Assembly: GCA_016179875.1 (NCBI GenBank)
Contig: JACPCH010000214.1
Coordinates: 1 to 32,379, forward strand
Source of the DNA: Candidatus Rokuibacteriota bacterium
Lineage (GTDB): Bacteria > Methylomirabilota > Methylomirabilia > Rokubacteriales > CSP1-6
Reading direction: 5' to 3'
DNA: 32,379 bases
Shown: positions 15,201 through 27,920 of the stretch, piece by piece
Layout: every line of letters starts with the position of its first letter
How positions within the stretch are numbered: the first letter of the stretch is position 1
Translations under genes and position numbers: made by a program
Notes under the pieces: generated by a model
The model's database searches: none
Told to the model about the DNA's origin: nothing
What the model saw: the letters and a program-made list of their open reading frames with translations, nothing else

Positions 15201-16749
15201 GTCCGACGGCCTCACGCTCCTGAACCAGGCGAGCCGGGCGCTCCACAAGACGCTCGCGGTGGACGCGATGCTCGACGGCGCGCTCGCCGAGCTGGCCCGG
15301 GCGTTCGGCGCCGGCGGCGCGCTGGTGAACCTCTTCGCGGAGGACGGGAGCCTGCTCCGCAGCGTCGGCCGCTGGCTCTCGGGCGCGACGCGGCCCGCGG
15401 GCCCGGTGCGTCGGGGCGGGATCAGCTTCCACGTGCGGGAGACGCGGACCCCCCTGCTCCTCCGCGACGTCACCGAGCGCCCCGACCTCGTCGATCCGGC
15501 CAATCTCGAGCACGGCGTGACCTCCATCGCGGCGTTCCCGATCATCGCCCAGGGCGAGCCCGTCCTCGGCGCGCTGCTGCTCTACTACACGACGCCCCAG
15601 GAGTTCCCGGAGATCGAGGTCCGTCTGCTCGCCTCGTACGCCGACCAGCTGGCGACGGCCCTCGAGAACGCCCAGCTCTACGAGGAGACGCAAACCCAGC
15701 GCGCGCGCCTCGCGCAGATCTTCGACTCGACCTCAGACGGCATCGTGCTCGTGAGCCGCGACGGCGAGATCCAGGCCGCGAACCGGCAGGCGGGCGCGCT
15801 GCTCGGCTTCGACGCCGGGGAGGTCATCGGGCTCGGGCTCGCGGAGCTCCTGGCTGGATACCGCAGCTCGGTCCCCGACTACGACCGGGTGTTCGAGGCG
15901 CTCCAGGCGGTGCTCCAAGACCCGGATCGTCGCGGCGCCGGTGATCTCGAGCTCCGGCGCGCCGGGCGCGTCGTCCACTGGGCCGGTCAGCCGACGAAGG
16001 ACGCCGCGGGCGCGACGATGGGGCTCACCCTCACCCTCCGCGACGTCACGCAGGAGCGGCAGGTCGCGCAGATGAAATCGGACTTCGTGTCGTTCGTCAC
16101 CCACCAGCTCCGCACGCCGCTGGCCGGGATCAAGTGGATGCTGGAACTCGGCGCCGGTAGCCCCGACGTGCCCGAGGACACCGCGAGCTACATCCACGAC
16201 GCCCGCGCGGCCGCGGAACGTCTCATCAGCCTGGTGAACGACCTGCTCGACGTGTCGCGCCTGGAGAGCGGCAAGCTGACGTTCGCGCCGCAGCCGACGG
16301 ATCTCGCCGCGCTGACGCGGAGCGTGCTCGACGACCTCGTCACCCTCGTGCGTGACAAGGCGCACGAGCTCGACGTTGCCGGCGGCGAGGCGCTGCCGCC
16401 GGTGCAGGCCGACCCGCAGCTCCTCCGCCAGGCGATCCTCAACCTCACCTCGAACGCGATCAAGTACACTCCCAGCGGCGGGCGGATCCGGATCCGCGTG
16501 GACCGCGAGAACGGCTGGGTGCGCTGGGCCATCCAGGACAGCGGCATCGGGATCTCCAGGGAGGGTCAACGACGACTGTTCGAGAAGTTCTACCGCGCGG
16601 AGAACGTGCACACGGTGGAGACCGAGGGGACGGGGCTCGGGCTCTATCTGGTGCGGCTCATCGTCGAAAAGCACGGCGGCCGGGTGTGGTGCGAGTCGGA
16701 CAAGGGGCAGGGCTCGACGTTCATCTTCACGCTCCCCGTGAGAGACTGA
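12271..16749 (+). CDS. Multi-GAF hybrid histidine kinase (REC-GAF6-PAS-HisKA-HATPase)
   Basis: 1492 residues, no membrane segment or signal peptide, so probably cytosolic. An N-terminal receiver domain (1-125) has the acidic DDD cluster, phosphoacceptor D55 (LLDLILPDGDG), T83 and K105 (IKPVD). Six GAF-like modules follow at roughly 131-286, 288-455, 456-628, 629-800, 800-970 and 970-1144; most end in a similar LxNARLYEE-type linker helix. A PAS domain spans about 1145-1265. The HisKA box FVTHQLRTPLAG carries H1278. The ATPase has NLTSNAIKYTP, DSGIGIS and GTGLGLYL. The GAF modules could sense small ligands, redox or light; none shows a clear bilin cysteine. GGAAGG directly precedes the ATG. 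The gene lies between a transporter and a CheY-like receiver, its likely partner. Confidence 0.93.
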   Translation: MTDQDAILLVDDDPEIGRLLGDFLGGEGYEVVVARSCAEGRRRLGARPFGLVLLDLILPDGDGLDFMHEPPRPDAPPEFVIVTGHATLDTAIKAVEGGAAGYVIKPVDFARLHDIVDAESEARAAIAAAVGSTLDVREALRRVCRELARLLGADTAAAYLHDRATDQLVPTAAYHVPKEYLATLASAPLPLREQGFRLAVWEERCPVYSDDVAHDARFTHEMFRRFPHQSGLLLPLFLENEVGGGFYVVWWKARRVPSAPELRVLGDVCEQVGLLLRNARLYEREARNRHRLEVLNEISRRLAAVHDTEEVLSLIVNEAGRLLEVEAAGLRLVDGDDLVLAARTESAAAVMSRARIKIGESLSGRVVAEGAPIVVEDMTEDARYDPAHKRGAVALGFRGFLGVPMRAGGPAIGTLNVYTKAARRFEPDEVTLLSAFADQASLAIEKARLFRETEAGRRLLERLYGAVSAMQTSWDRDDRLEAFVKAAHEIVGFDRVRILLVTDGVELELVKAFGEALDPAVDRLPLSPSSGSFYQAVQTRRTVAVLSDADLAAVWPPDPLYRRHPMFRSTRFVVVPLVVGERVIGVVSADNKPSRRPISPSSVEPFASLCQNLAMALEESRLYAETQAREQRATKLYHVTRQLATSLDQDRLLDLIASETIELTGCDASGLYFYDEAKGGLTFHRGLNLDPGVVRDLVLKPGEGVAGRAYQERRAVWTRDRLVDPDLHYSSTARAIVERRALRAYLAVPIVSRDKVLGVLGQYFHAPHDFTMNEIQLVSTLADHAALALENARLYREQQERLARLQTLTRLNQLVSSSLETSEVLGAIARAAAELAGVPLAGFWLADHATRTLTIGALSDPAMGASVPVRTLPFDGTNSGEVVKRRAAVALDDVLADPAFRAREWWMAQGIRSFLGLPVLHQDTVVAVLTLYSAAPLRFTPDDQSVLDNFVAQAAVAITNARLFEETRRREREAKTLSDGLTLLNQASRALHKTLAVDAMLDGALAELARAFGAGGALVNLFAEDGSLLRSVGRWLSGATRPAGPVRRGGISFHVRETRTPLLLRDVTERPDLVDPANLEHGVTSIAAFPIIAQGEPVLGALLLYYTTPQEFPEIEVRLLASYADQLATALENAQLYEETQTQRARLAQIFDSTSDGIVLVSRDGEIQAANRQAGALLGFDAGEVIGLGLAELLAGYRSSVPDYDRVFEALQAVLQDPDRRGAGDLELRRAGRVVHWAGQPTKDAAGATMGLTLTLRDVTQERQVAQMKSDFVSFVTHQLRTPLAGIKWMLELGAGSPDVPEDTASYIHDARAAAERLISLVNDLLDVSRLESGKLTFAPQPTDLAALTRSVLDDLVTLVRDKAHELDVAGGEALPPVQADPQLLRQAILNLTSNAIKYTPSGGRIRIRVDRENGWVRWAIQDSGIGISREGQRRLFEKFYRAENVHTVETEGTGLGLYLVRLIVEKHGGRVWCESDKGQGSTFIFTLPVRD

Positions 16750-16754
16750 GGCCT

Positions 16755-17141
16755 ATGGCGACGACCGGGAAACGTATCTTATTGGTGGAAGACGATCGCT
16801 TCCTGCGCCGGGCGTGCGAGGCGAGCCTGCGCCAGCGGGGATTCACGGTGGCGACCGCGGCCGACGGCGAGGAGGCGCTGCGCAGCGTGACGGCGGAGCG
16901 CCCCGACCTGATCCTGCTCGACCTGCTGATGCCCAAGCTCTCGGGCATCGAGGTCCTCCGGGCGCTGCGCGGCGCCGGGACCACCCGGGATATCCCGGTG
17001 CTCGTGCTCTCCAACTCCTCGCGCGAGCAGGATATGGCCGAGGTGAAGAAGCTCGGGGTGGCCGGGTACTTCGTGAAGGCCGACCTCTCGCTCAAGGAGC
17101 TGGGCGAGCAGGTCGATCGGATCCTGGGCGGCGCCTCCTAG
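16755..17141 (+). CDS. Single-domain response regulator (CheY-like)
   Basis: 128 residues from the ATG at 16755, five bases after the kinase stop. It is a stand-alone receiver domain: acidic pair D13/D14 (LLVEDDRF), phosphoacceptor D56 (LILLDLLMPKLSG), S86 as the conserved Ser/Thr and K108 (GYFVKAD). There is no output domain, so it should act by protein contact or as a phosphorelay step downstream of the adjacent kinase. The longer ORF in the track (start 16686) runs inside the kinase gene and is less likely. Its stop TAG forms a CTAG shared with the stop of pyrE on the other strand. Confidence 0.94.
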   Translation: MATTGKRILLVEDDRFLRRACEASLRQRGFTVATAADGEEALRSVTAERPDLILLDLLMPKLSGIEVLRALRGAGTTRDIPVLVLSNSSREQDMAEVKKLGVAGYFVKADLSLKELGEQVDRILGGAS

Positions 17142-17707
17142 CTCCGGCTGCCGGGCTTGATCGCCGGGCCGCCGGCCGCGCAGAGCGGGCACGCGGCGGG
17201 ATCCCACGTCGTCGCGCTCACCGTCGCCAGCGCCGCGCGCGTCACCGGGAATTGCGCCGCGCCCCCGCTCCGGTCGATCAGCGAGCCGACCCCCACCACC
17301 ACGCCGCCCGCCGCCTCGACGCACCGGACGACCTCGCGCGTGGAGCCGCCGGTGGTGATGACGTCCTCGACCACGAGGCACCGCTCGCCCGGCTCGAGCG
17401 CGAAGCCCCGGCGCAGGCGCATCACGCCGTCCTCGCGCTCCGCGAACAGGGCGCGCACGCCGAGCCCGCGCGCCACCTCGTGGGCGACGAGGATGCCGCC
17501 GATCGCGGGCGCCAGCACCGTGGTGGCGCCGAGGCCGCCGAGCCGAAGCGCCAGCTCCCGCCCGAGCGCCTCGGCGTGCGCGGGGTGCTGGAGCACGAGC
17601 GCCGACTGGAGGTAGACGTCGGAGTGCAGGCCCGAGGTCAGGCGGAAGTGGCCGCGCATCAGGGCGCCGGTCTTCTCGTACAGGTCGAGCGTCTCGCGCT
17701 CGGTCAC
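17138..17707 (-). CDS. pyrE: Orotate phosphoribosyltransferase
   Basis: 189 residues. It converts orotate and PRPP to OMP. The PRPP-binding motif LVVEDVITTGGST is intact, and the N-terminal half carries the HFRLTSGLHSDVYLQSA segment that recognises orotate. The C-terminus has a Cys pair in a CPLCAAGGPAIKPGSR motif, seen in a subset of PyrE proteins and possibly structural or metal-binding. Translation starts at GTG (17707-17705) overlapping the pyrF stop. It is the last gene of the pyr operon and its stop overlaps, tail to tail, the receiver gene's stop. Confidence 0.96.
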   Translation of the reverse strand: MTERETLDLYEKTGALMRGHFRLTSGLHSDVYLQSALVLQHPAHAEALGRELALRLGGLGATTVLAPAIGGILVAHEVARGLGVRALFAEREDGVMRLRRGFALEPGERCLVVEDVITTGGSTREVVRCVEAAGGVVVGVGSLIDRSGGAAQFPVTRAALATVSATTWDPAACPLCAAGGPAIKPGSRS

Positions 17708-18424
17708 GCCAGCTCCTCGAGGATGGCGCGCGCGGCGGCGGCCGGGTCCGGCGCGGCGATGATCGGGCGGCCCACCACGAGATAGTCGGCGCCGGCCGCG
17801 AGCGCCCGCCGCGGCGTCGCGACCCGGACCTGGTCGTCGGGGCGGGAGCCCCCCTCGGCCGGAGAGATCCGGATCCCGGGCGTGACGATCACCCAGCCGT
17901 CGCCGAGGGCCCGGCGCAGGAGGCCGATCTCGCGCGGCGAGGCCACGCAGCCGTCGAGCCCGGCCTCGCGGGCGCGCTCGGCGAGGCGGAGCACGTGGGC
18001 CTCCACCGTCGAGGAGACGCCGAGGTCGCGCTGGAGCGCGCGCCGGTCGAGGCTGGTCAGGACGGTCACGCCGAGGCAGAGCGGGCGCGGCACGGCGAAG
18101 TCCGCCGCCGCCTTCGCCGCCGCCTCCGCCGCGGCGCGCATCATCGCGGCGCCGCCGCTCGCGTGGACGTTCAGCATGAACACGCCGAGGCGCGTCGCCT
18201 CGCGGACCGCCCCGGCGACGGTGTTGGGGATGTCGTGGAACTTGAGGTCGAGGAAGACGCGGAGCCCGCGCGTGCGCGCGGCCTCGACCGCCGCCGGGCC
18301 CGCCGCCGTGAAGAGCTGCGTGCCGATCTTGCAGCCGGTCACCACGCCCTGGAGCCGCCCGAGCAGGCCGCCGGCGGCGGCGAGCGTCTCGACGTCGAGC
18401 GCGACCAGGAGGCGGTCGGCCGGG

Positions 18425-18438
<14 letters not shown>
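17704..18438 (-). CDS. pyrF: Orotidine 5'-phosphate decarboxylase
   Basis: 244 residues, a TIM-barrel enzyme making UMP from OMP, the last step of the pathway. The catalytic Asp-Lys-x-x-Asp array is visible in [10 protein letters not shown] (D64, K66, D69). The phosphate loops show [12 protein letters not shown] and [10 protein letters not shown]. The length matches group I bacterial OMP decarboxylases. The start overlaps the carB end by 14 bp and the stop overlaps pyrE by 4 bp, so carB-pyrF-pyrE are translationally coupled. Confidence 0.97.
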
Positions 18439-21630
<3,192 letters not shown>

Positions 21631-21631
<1 letters not shown>

Positions 21632-21846
21632 TACGTCTGACCCCGGAGTCGCTTGCGGGCGTTGAGGATCGTGACGCCCACGAGCCGATCGCCGCGGTAG
21701 CGCATGAGCACGCCTTCCTCGCTCAGCTCGCTGTCCGTCGCGCCCTGCGGCCGCTCGAAGCTGACGTACAGGACGTCCGCCTCCTCATCGAGATCGAACC
21801 AGATCTGCCTCGACGGAAGCTTGAGGAGGTGCGGAAGGCTCTCCAA
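21631..21846 (-). CDS. DUF2283 small protein inside the pyr operon
   Basis: 71 residues from a TTG start at 21846, with AGGAGG eight bases upstream. The core [18 protein letters not shown] followed by [20 protein letters not shown] matches the compact DUF2283 fold, whose members often resemble stand-alone antitoxin-like or regulatory proteins of unknown function. It overlaps the carB start by one base, so it is co-translated with carB. No toxin-like partner is evident, although an unassigned 88-residue gene lies 58 bp upstream. The function is unknown; placement between carA and carB is unusual. Confidence 0.75.
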
Positions 21847-21904
21847 GCCAGTCTCCTCCTCTCGATCTGTCGCAGGCGCGTGCGCCGTCGCCGTCTGTAT
21901 GGTC

Positions 21905-22171
21905 CTACTCCTCGACCAGGCCGTAGACGATGGAGACCTCCGGGGCGGCTTCCTCCCGCCGGTAGAGCACGTCGTCGAGGCGGCCCTGGCCGAGCCACAC
22001 GACGTCGCCGGTGCCCCAGAGCTGCTCGCCGAGCACGCTCATCCGCTTGTCGACCCGCTCGCGGATCGCGTGGGCTTCCAGCGAGGCGTCGCTCTGCGTC
22101 GTGAACGACGCCCACTCGGGCTTCTGCCCGGTGCTCTCGGTCTTCCGGTACGAGATCAGGTACTTGGGCAT
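21905..22171 (-). CDS. 88-residue protein of unknown function inside the pyr operon
   Basis: From ATG 22171, 8 bp after the carA stop, with GGAGG about 13 bases upstream. I do not recognise a family. The N-terminus (MPKYLISYRK) looks like a beta strand, the middle (DASLEAHAIRERVDKRMSVLG) an amphipathic helix, and the C-terminus alternates strands and acidic residues (EVSIVYGLVEE). There is no signal peptide or membrane segment. Context, spacing and codon use suggest a real co-transcribed gene. Its position next to carA invites a role with carbamoyl-phosphate synthase or with the following DUF2283 protein, but that is speculation. Confidence 0.65.
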   Translation of the reverse strand: MPKYLISYRKTESTGQKPEWASFTTQSDASLEAHAIRERVDKRMSVLGEQLWGTGDVVWLGQGRLDDVLYRREEAAPEVSIVYGLVEE

Positions 22172-22179
22172 GACGAGGA

Positions 22180-23304
22180 TCAGCCTCCCTTCCGTGCCAT
22201 GAGATCCGTGAAGCGGTGGAACAGGTAGTTGGCGTCGTGCGGGCCCGGCGAGGCCTCCGGGTGGTACTGCACCGAGAACGCCGGCCACTCGCGATGGCGG
22301 AGGCCCTCGCAGGTGCCGTCGTTCAGGTTCACGTGGGTCACCGTCCAGCCGTGGCGCTCGGCCGAGTCCGGGTCCACGGCGAAGCCGTGGTTCTGCGCGG
22401 TGATCGCGACCTTGCCGGTCGCGAGGTCCTTCACCGGATGGTTGGCGCCGTGGTGACCGAACGGGAGCTTGTACGTCCGGCCGCCGCCGGCGAGGCCCAG
22501 GATCTGGTGCCCCAGGCAGATGCCGAAGATCGGGACCCGGCCGAGGAGCGCGCGCACCGCCCCGATCAGGTACGGCACGCCCTCGGGGTCGCCGGGCCCG
22601 TTGGAGAGAAACAATCCGTCGGGCTTCAGCTCGAGCACGGCCGCGGCCGGCGTCGAGGCCGGCACCACGGTGACGTCGCAGCCCGCCATGCGGAGCTGGC
22701 GCAGGATGTTCCACTTGATGCCGCAGTCGTAGGCGACGACCGTGCAGCGCGGCGGCGGCGGCGCGACGTAGCCGCGCGCCCGCTCCCAGCCGCCCTGCGC
22801 CCAGGTGTACGGCGCCTCCGCCGTCACCTCGGCGACGAGGTCGCGGCCGACGAGCCCCGGCACGTCGCGCACGCGCGCCACGAGGTCGGCCGGGCCGGCC
22901 GCCACCGACGAGACGATGCCGTCCTGGGCGCCGTGGTCGCGCAGGTGGCGCGTGAGCGCGCGGGTGTCGATGCCCTGGATCCCGACGATGCCGTGGGCCT
23001 TCAAGTAGGCGTCGAGGGTCGTCGCCGAGCGGAAGCTCGACGCGATCGACGAGGCTTCCTTCACGATGAACCCGTTGACCCACGGCCGCCGCGACTCCAC
23101 GTCCTCCTCGTTGACGCCGTAGTTGCCGATGAGCGGGTAGGTCATCGCGACGATCTGGCCCTTATAAGACGGGTCGGTGAGGATTTCCTGGTAGCCCGAC
23201 ATCGCCGTGTTGAAGATCACCTCACCCGAGGCTTCCCCTATGGCGCCGAGCGCCTGGCCGCGGAAGATCCGGCCGTCGCGGAGCACGAGGAGCGCCGGCC
23301 TCAC
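22180..23304 (-). CDS. carA: Carbamoyl-phosphate synthase small (glutaminase) subunit
   Basis: 374 residues. The N-terminal CPSase_sm domain shows the family segment [17 protein letters not shown]. The C-terminal class I amidotransferase domain has nucleophile C263 in [14 protein letters not shown] and the His-Glu pair in [12 protein letters not shown]. It releases ammonia from glutamine and channels it to CarB. The GTG start (23304-23302) overlaps the pyrC stop as GTGA; the ORF track starts much further upstream in a shadow of pyrC. Two small genes separate it from carB, which is uncommon because the two are often adjacent. Confidence 0.97.
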   Translation of the reverse strand: MRPALLVLRDGRIFRGQALGAIGEASGEVIFNTAMSGYQEILTDPSYKGQIVAMTYPLIGNYGVNEEDVESRRPWVNGFIVKEASSIASSFRSATTLDAYLKAHGIVGIQGIDTRALTRHLRDHGAQDGIVSSVAAGPADLVARVRDVPGLVGRDLVAEVTAEAPYTWAQGGWERARGYVAPPPPRCTVVAYDCGIKWNILRQLRMAGCDVTVVPASTPAAAVLELKPDGLFLSNGPGDPEGVPYLIGAVRALLGRVPIFGICLGHQILGLAGGGRTYKLPFGHHGANHPVKDLATGKVAITAQNHGFAVDPDSAERHGWTVTHVNLNDGTCEGLRHREWPAFSVQYHPEASPGPHDANYLFHRFTDLMARKGG

Positions 23305-24571
23305 GGGCGCACGACCTTCCCGCCCACGATGGTCAGCCACGGCCCGCCGGTGAGCATCCAGCCTCCGAACGGCGTGTTCCGGCTCTTCGACTGGAAGCGC
23401 GCGGCGTCCACGGTGAGCGTCTGCTCCAGGTCCAGGATCGTGACGTCGGCGGGGCCGCCCGGCGTCAGGCTCCCGCCGGGGAGATCGAGCAGCCGCGCCG
23501 GATCGCGCGAGAGCCGCGACACCAGCGTGGGGAGCGGCACGAGCCCCGGGCGGACGAGCCGGTCGAGCAGCAGGGCGACCGCCGTCTCGAGCCCGACGAC
23601 GCCGAACGCGGCGCGGTCGAACTCGCCCTCCTTCTCGGCGAGCGCGTGCGGCGCGTGGTCGGTCGCGACGCAGTCGATCGTGCCGTCGGCGAGCGCCTCG
23701 ACGAGCGCCTCGGTGTCGCGCTTGGTGCGGAGCGGCGGCGCCATCTTGGTGTTCGGGTCGTAGGTGCGCACCGCCTCCTCGGTCAGCACCAGATGGTGCG
23801 GGGTGACCTCGGCGGTGACGCGCACGCCGCGCGCCTTGCCGTCGCGGACGAGACGGACGGCGCCGGCCGTCGAGAGGTGCGCGATGTGGACGTGGGCGCC
23901 CGTCAGCTCGGCGAGCAGGACGTCGCGCGCGACCATCACGTCCTCGGCCGCCGCCGGCGCCCCCGGCAGGCCGATCTCCGTGGAGACGACGCCCTCGTTC
24001 ATCGCCCAGCCGTGGCAGAGCGACGTGTCCTCGGCGTGGCTGATGATCGGCACGCCGAAGGGGAGCGTGTACTCCATCGCGCGGCGGTAGAGGCCGGCGT
24101 TCAGCACGCACTTGCCGTCGTCGGAGAAGGCGACGCACCCGGCCTCGGCCAGCTCGGCCAGCTCGGCCAGCTCCTCGCCCTTGAGGTTCCTGGTCACGGC
24201 GCCGATCGGGTACACGCGCACGGCGCCCTCGACCTTGGCCTTGGCCAGGATGTAGTCGGTGACGGCGCCGTTGTCGTTGACGGGGTTCGTGTTGGCCATG
24301 CAGGCGACGGCGGTGTAGCCGCCGGCGGCCGCGGCGCGGGTGCCCGTCCGGACGGTCTCCTTGTACTCGTAGCCGGGCTCGCGCAGGTGCACGTGGACGT
24401 CGATGAAGCCCGGGCACACGACCTTGCCCGTCGCGTCCACGACCTCGGCGCCGGGCGGCGCCGCCAGACCCTTGCCGGCCTTCTCGATCTTGCCGTCCGC
24501 GATCAGGAGGTCCTGGACCGCGTCGACGCCGTTCGCCGGGTCGATGACGCGGCCGCCCGTGATCAGGAGGC

Positions 24572-24575
<4 letters not shown>
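23301..24575 (-). CDS. pyrC: Dihydroorotase (class I)
   Basis: 424 residues, an amidohydrolase that closes carbamoyl-aspartate to dihydroorotate. The metal site is visible: H61 and H63 in [10 protein letters not shown], the SHAED and HIAHLS histidines, and the Asp in ATDHAPHA. The length and the REPG motif indicate the class I (PyrC/Bacillus-type) enzyme. The segment [14 protein letters not shown] is encoded by a three-unit 9-bp tandem repeat (GAGCTGGCC), a possible slippage site. The ATG (24575) overlaps the pyrB stop as ATGA. Class I dihydroorotases often associate with aspartate carbamoyltransferase, in keeping with the coupling here. Confidence 0.97.
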
Positions 24576-25510
<935 letters not shown>

Positions 25511-25512
25511 GC

Positions 25513-26136
<624 letters not shown>

Positions 26137-26163
<27 letters not shown>

Positions 26164-26679
26164 CCAGCAGCGCCAGCAATCGAGCGCGAGCATCGCGAGG
26201 GCCGCGAGGACCGTGAGCGCGCCCAGCGCGAACGTGAAGCGGCCGAGCGCCTCGGCCTGCTGCAGGAGCCCGAGGCGGCCGAGGAGCCAGTTCCAGTCGT
26301 GGATGAGCCCGTCGGCCAGGAGCGGCAGCCTCATCGCGCGGCCGTCGGCGACGTAGATCGCCAGGTCGGTCAGGCTCTCGCCCGTCCAGAAGAGCGGCGC
26401 CGAGGCCGACGCGTACTGGCCGCGCCACAGGAAGGCGCCGGCGCAGACGGCCGGCGCCAGGACCTGCATCAGCGAGCCGCCGACCACGTGCATGAACTGG
26501 CCGAAGAGCCCGAAGATGACGTGCCCGGCCTCGTGGAAGATGAGGTCCACGCCGTGGAAGAACCCGAGGAGCGAGCCGGCGTCCCCCACGCCCATTGGCC
26601 GCGTCAGCACCTTCCAGGCGAGGACCGTCAGGACGGCGAGCCCGAGGCCGCGCCCGGCCAGCGCCAGCTCGCGCGGCAC
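26137..26679 (-). CDS. HExxH integral membrane protein (M50-like putative zinc metalloprotease)
   Basis: 180 residues from a GTG at 26679, 1 bp after the amidohydrolase stop. The sequence DLIFHEAGHVIFGLFG contains a zinc-protease HExxH (H49, E50, H53) in a hydrophobic segment, as in site-2-protease-type M50 enzymes. Further membrane stretches include a GLAVLTVLAWKVL N-terminal helix, VLAPAVCAGAFLW and FALGALTVLAALAML. Candidates for a third ligand are D111 (YVADGR) and the HDW at 127-129; the classical LDG motif is not obvious. The substrate is unknown. The gene is co-directional with the amidohydrolase before it and contains the pyr operon promoter in its 3' end. Confidence 0.65.
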
Positions 26680-26680
26680 G

Positions 26681-27919
26681 CTAGCCCCGGCCCTCGCGCC
26701 AGCGCTGGACGACGCGGCGCTCGTGCTCGATCGTGATCCGCCCGCCCTTCACGATCCAGCGGCGCGCCGGCAGCGACATCACGATCTCCTCCGGGCGCTC
26801 GCACTCCCACACGACGAGGTCGGCACGGCAGCCCGGGGCGAGCCCGTGGTCGGCGAGGCCGAGGATGCGCGCGGCGTGGGTGGTGACGCACGCCACCAGC
26901 TCGCGCATCAGCTCGGGTGTCCCCATGTGGGCGGCGACCGCGGCGAGGAACGTCAGGTGGGCGAGGTCCGCGGTGCCGACGGGCGTGAAGGGGTTCCGCA
27001 CGTTGTTGGTGGCGAGGGCCACCGGCACGCCGGCCGCGAGCAGGCGGCGGATCGGCGTCAGGCCCCGCCGGACGTTCGCCTCGTCGCGGCGGCCCATCAG
27101 GTAGAGATCGGTCGCGGGCAGGCTGATCACGCCGATGCGCGCGGCGGCGAGCTGCGCCGCGATCGCGTCCTGCTCGGCGGCGGGGAGCGCCGCCAGCTCG
27201 GTCAGGTGGCCGAGCGCCACGCGGCCCTGCCAGCCGTTCTGCACGGTCTGCCGCACGATCTCGAGGACGTGCAGGTGGTCGGCCTCGTCGAAGAAGTCCA
27301 CGTGGAAGTCGGCGTCCACGCCGAACTCGCGCGCGAGGGCGAACACGATCTCGATGTGCCGGCGGCCGTCGGTGTCGTTGTAGGGACAGCCGCCCACGAG
27401 GTCGGCGCCCGCCCGGAGCGCCTGCCTCAGCAGGCCCTCGGTGCCCGGCGATTGCAAGATCCCCTCCTGGGCGAAGGCGCAGAGCTGGAGGTCCACGGCC
27501 GGCGCGTACTCGCGCTTGAGCGCGAGCATGGCCTGAAGGCCCGTGAGGCCCACGATCGGGTCCACCTCGACGTGGGCGCGCATGGCGGTCGTGCCGGCGG
27601 CGACCGCGAGGTCCAGCACGCGCCGCGCCCGCTCGGCGATGTCCTCGCGCGTGAAGCCGCGCTTCGCCGCGCCGGTCACGCGGATCGCCTCCTCGAGCGT
27701 CCCCGCCGAGGTCGCGACGCGCCCGGCGAGGAGCGCCTTGTCGAGGTGGATGTGGGCCTCGACGAGCCCGGGGGTGACGAGCCGGCCGCCGGCGTCCAGC
27801 GTCTCCCGCGCGGGCCCGGCGCCGTCGCCGACCGAGACGATGCGCCCCGCGGCGATCGCGACGTCGGCGGGCGCGTCGCGGTCCGGGAGGCGGCAGCCGT
27901 GCAGGACGAGGTCGTGCAC
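26681..27919 (-). CDS. Cytosine-deaminase-like amidohydrolase
   Basis: 412 residues from GTG 27919. It belongs to the metal-dependent amidohydrolase superfamily, closest in layout to E. coli CodA. The N-terminal strand region leads into TPGLVEAHIHLDK (H56, H58); further ligand candidates are H206 (DADFHVDFFDE) and H238 (LGHLTEL). Two CodA positions differ: the Glu of HxxE is F209 in HVDF, and the aspartate near the C-terminal end (GHDD) is N305 in ATNNVRNPF. It therefore probably hydrolyses a related cyclic amide or amidine rather than cytosine. It is co-directional and tightly packed with the PPC-domain gene and the TRAP transporter, suggesting uptake and degradation of one compound. Confidence 0.85.
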   Translation of the reverse strand: MHDLVLHGCRLPDRDAPADVAIAAGRIVSVGDGAGPARETLDAGGRLVTPGLVEAHIHLDKALLAGRVATSAGTLEEAIRVTGAAKRGFTREDIAERARRVLDLAVAAGTTAMRAHVEVDPIVGLTGLQAMLALKREYAPAVDLQLCAFAQEGILQSPGTEGLLRQALRAGADLVGGCPYNDTDGRRHIEIVFALAREFGVDADFHVDFFDEADHLHVLEIVRQTVQNGWQGRVALGHLTELAALPAAEQDAIAAQLAAARIGVISLPATDLYLMGRRDEANVRRGLTPIRRLLAAGVPVALATNNVRNPFTPVGTADLAHLTFLAAVAAHMGTPELMRELVACVTTHAARILGLADHGLAPGCRADLVVWECERPEEIVMSLPARRWIVKGGRITIEHERRVVQRWREGRG

Positions 27920-27920
27920 G

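Noticed and set aside
11755-15693. 1312-residue open frame antisense to the kinase gene
   Set aside because: Very long open frames on the other strand are expected at this GC content. Its translation is rich in Arg, Glu, Ala and Gly, has no domain I recognise, and overlaps a clear multidomain protein.
21847-21904. GGCGC-GT-GCGCC dyad between the two small pyr-operon genes as a terminator
   Set aside because: A two-base loop is not feasible, the stem is short and there is no T-run; the downstream genes are clearly part of the operon.
24145-24180. Three 9-bp tandem repeats (GAGCTGGCC, minus strand) as a possible repeat element
   Set aside because: They are within pyrC, in frame, and make a short ELAELAELA helix; too small to be a mobile or regulatory repeat, though slippage is possible.
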